A DNA stretch of 64,000 nt, taken from positions 1-64,000 of the forward strand of contig CANJSF010000011.1 of assembly GCA_947476925.1 (NCBI GenBank), read 5' to 3'. The notes below the pieces were generated by a model. The model saw nothing but the letters and a program-made list of their open reading frames with translations. It ran no database searches and had not been told where the DNA came from. Source of the DNA: Rhodospirillaceae bacterium (GTDB lineage: Bacteria > Pseudomonadota > Alphaproteobacteria > Rhodospirillales > Rhodospirillaceae). This document shows, in pieces, positions 63,133 to 64,000 of the stretch (position 1 is the stretch's first letter; the number at the start of each line of letters is the position of its first letter). Both the position numbers and the translations under genes were made by a program.

Positions 63133-64000
63133 ATGCCTATTCGTCTTCTCCCGCCTAATCTTGTCAACCAAATCGCTGCCGGCGAAGTGGTCGAGCGTCC
63201 TGCGTCTGCCGTCAAGGAACTCACGGAGAACGCGGTCGATGCGGGGGCTACGCGCATCGACATCACGCTCAATGATGGCGGCAAATCCCTGATTGTGGTT
63301 GTCGACAACGGTTCGGGTATGACGCCGCGCGACTTGGAAGTGGCTGTTGAGCGGCATGCCACCTCAAAACTGCCATCCGATGATCTGCTCGATATCGGGT
63401 TTTTGGGCTTTCGCGGCGAGGCGTTGCCAGCCATTGGCTCGATCTCGCGCCTGACAGTCACGAGTCGCACCGCTGACGCGGACTCTGCTTGGTACATGAT
63501 GGTGGCCGGTGGCCAGAAGCAAGGGCCGGTGCCAGCACCGCATCCGCGAGGGACGCGCGTGGAAGTGCGCGATATTTTTTATGCCACGCCTGCGAGGTTG
63601 AAGTTTCTCAAAACCGCAACAACAGAACTGAGCTACGTGATCGATGTGGTCGAGCGCTTAGCTATGGCGCACCCTGAAATTGCATTCACCGTTACCGTTG
63701 ATGGCAAGTCGCGCTTGAATTTACCGGCGGCTCACACCCAAGGCGATCTCTTCGATATTCATCTGGAACGGCTCACGGCGATTTTAGGCAAAGAGTTTGG
63801 CGCAAATGCCGTGCCGGTAGCCGCTGAACGCGAGGGCCTAAAGCTTTACGGCTATATCGGCTTGCCCACGCTTAATCGCGGAAATGCGATGGCGCAATAT
63901 TTGTTTGTCAATGGCCGCCCGGTGCGTGACCGCATGCTACAAGGCGCAGTGCGCGCGGCATATCAGGATGTGCTGGCATCGAACCGCTATCCCTACGTTG
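63133..64000 (+). CDS. mutL: DNA mismatch repair protein MutL, N-terminal part
   Basis: The first 289 codons are in the window; the rest lies past the right edge. It begins MPIRLLPPNLVNQIAAGEVV, the MutL start, with the GHKL ATPase motifs KELTENAVDAGAT (catalytic Glu, Mg-binding Asn), VVDNGSGM and GFLGFRGEALPAI. The second domain starts near residue 210 (LGKEFGANAVPVAAEREGLKLYGYIGLP, NRGNAMAQYLFVNGRPVRD). MutL couples mismatch recognition by MutS to strand removal. Whether the C-terminal endonuclease motif exists cannot be seen. Confidence 0.96.
   Translation, partial: MPIRLLPPNLVNQIAAGEVVERPASAVKELTENAVDAGATRIDITLNDGGKSLIVVVDNGSGMTPRDLEVAVERHATSKLPSDDLLDIGFLGFRGEALPAIGSISRLTVTSRTADADSAWYMMVAGGQKQGPVPAPHPRGTRVEVRDIFYATPARLKFLKTATTELSYVIDVVERLAMAHPEIAFTVTVDGKSRLNLPAAHTQGDLFDIHLERLTAILGKEFGANAVPVAAEREGLKLYGYIGLPTLNRGNAMAQYLFVNGRPVRDRMLQGAVRAAYQDVLASNRYPYV

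Overview
The window reads as chromosomal DNA of an alphaproteobacterium, probably near the Rhodospirillales or a related deep branch. I infer this from gene content and order, not from an rRNA. Clues are the aerobic CobS/CobT cobaltochelatase genes beside a J-domain gene and bolA, an aroK-aroB-HlyC/CorC run next to xerD, an ileS-lspA-DUF3035 run followed by two M16 peptidases, pgi and mutL, a COQ7-type hydroxylase and a DUF1501 Tat protein. Genes are packed tightly, with many 4-base start/stop overlaps and several convergent overlaps. One tRNA is present, tRNA-Leu(CAA). No rRNA, insertion sequence, prophage or CRISPR array was seen.

Layout. 1-4.4 kb: start of a DUF1501 gene, then a peptide-type ABC importer (two permeases and a double ATPase) with no binding-protein gene beside it. 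4.6-12.1 kb: polyphosphate:AMP phosphotransferase, gap-pgk, a LysE exporter, accA, a DUF4743/NUDIX protein and a membrane/coiled-coil protein. 12.1-15.4 kb: a small unknown protein, rpmB with a clear terminator, MAPEG, an ABM-fold protein, a secreted protein and a LysR regulator. 15.4-24.2 kb: cobT-cobS, an SDR lacking the YxxxK pair, a J-domain protein, bolA, DUF2889, a CBS-domain remnant, a HlyC/CorC protein, aroB-aroK. 24.5-30.1 kb: a 42-aa membrane protein, a large exported unknown, xerD, gluQ, an HNH nuclease, dsbB-coq7.

30.2-35.4 kb is the most unusual block. After tRNA-Leu lies a quorum-sensing locus: a LuxI-type synthase with a near-perfect lux box upstream, a cytochrome P450 behind it, a convergent LuxR-type receptor, and on the other side a glutamate-1-semialdehyde-aminomutase-like PLP protein whose Schiff-base lysine is replaced by asparagine, preceded by an unrecognised 92-aa ORF. 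The arrangement suggests a signal-controlled small-molecule pathway, but product and signal cannot be read from sequence.

35.6-50.6 kb: queE-queD-queC (QueD lacks its usual catalytic Cys), a CNT nucleoside transporter, an orphan molybdenum hydroxylase large subunit, phoU behind a Pho-box-like triple repeat, a DehI-like protein, a PAS-GGDEF-EAL protein, two tiny single-span membrane proteins, a cytochrome c with an extra C-terminal domain, a YdeP-type molybdopterin oxidoreductase with a convergent MarR gene, a lipoprotein-like gene, MaoC and ribF. 50.7-64 kb: ileS-lspA-DUF3035, a VOC protein, a membrane-domain/HSL-hydrolase fusion, two M16 peptidase genes, a RutA-like monooxygenase, pgi and the 5' part of mutL.
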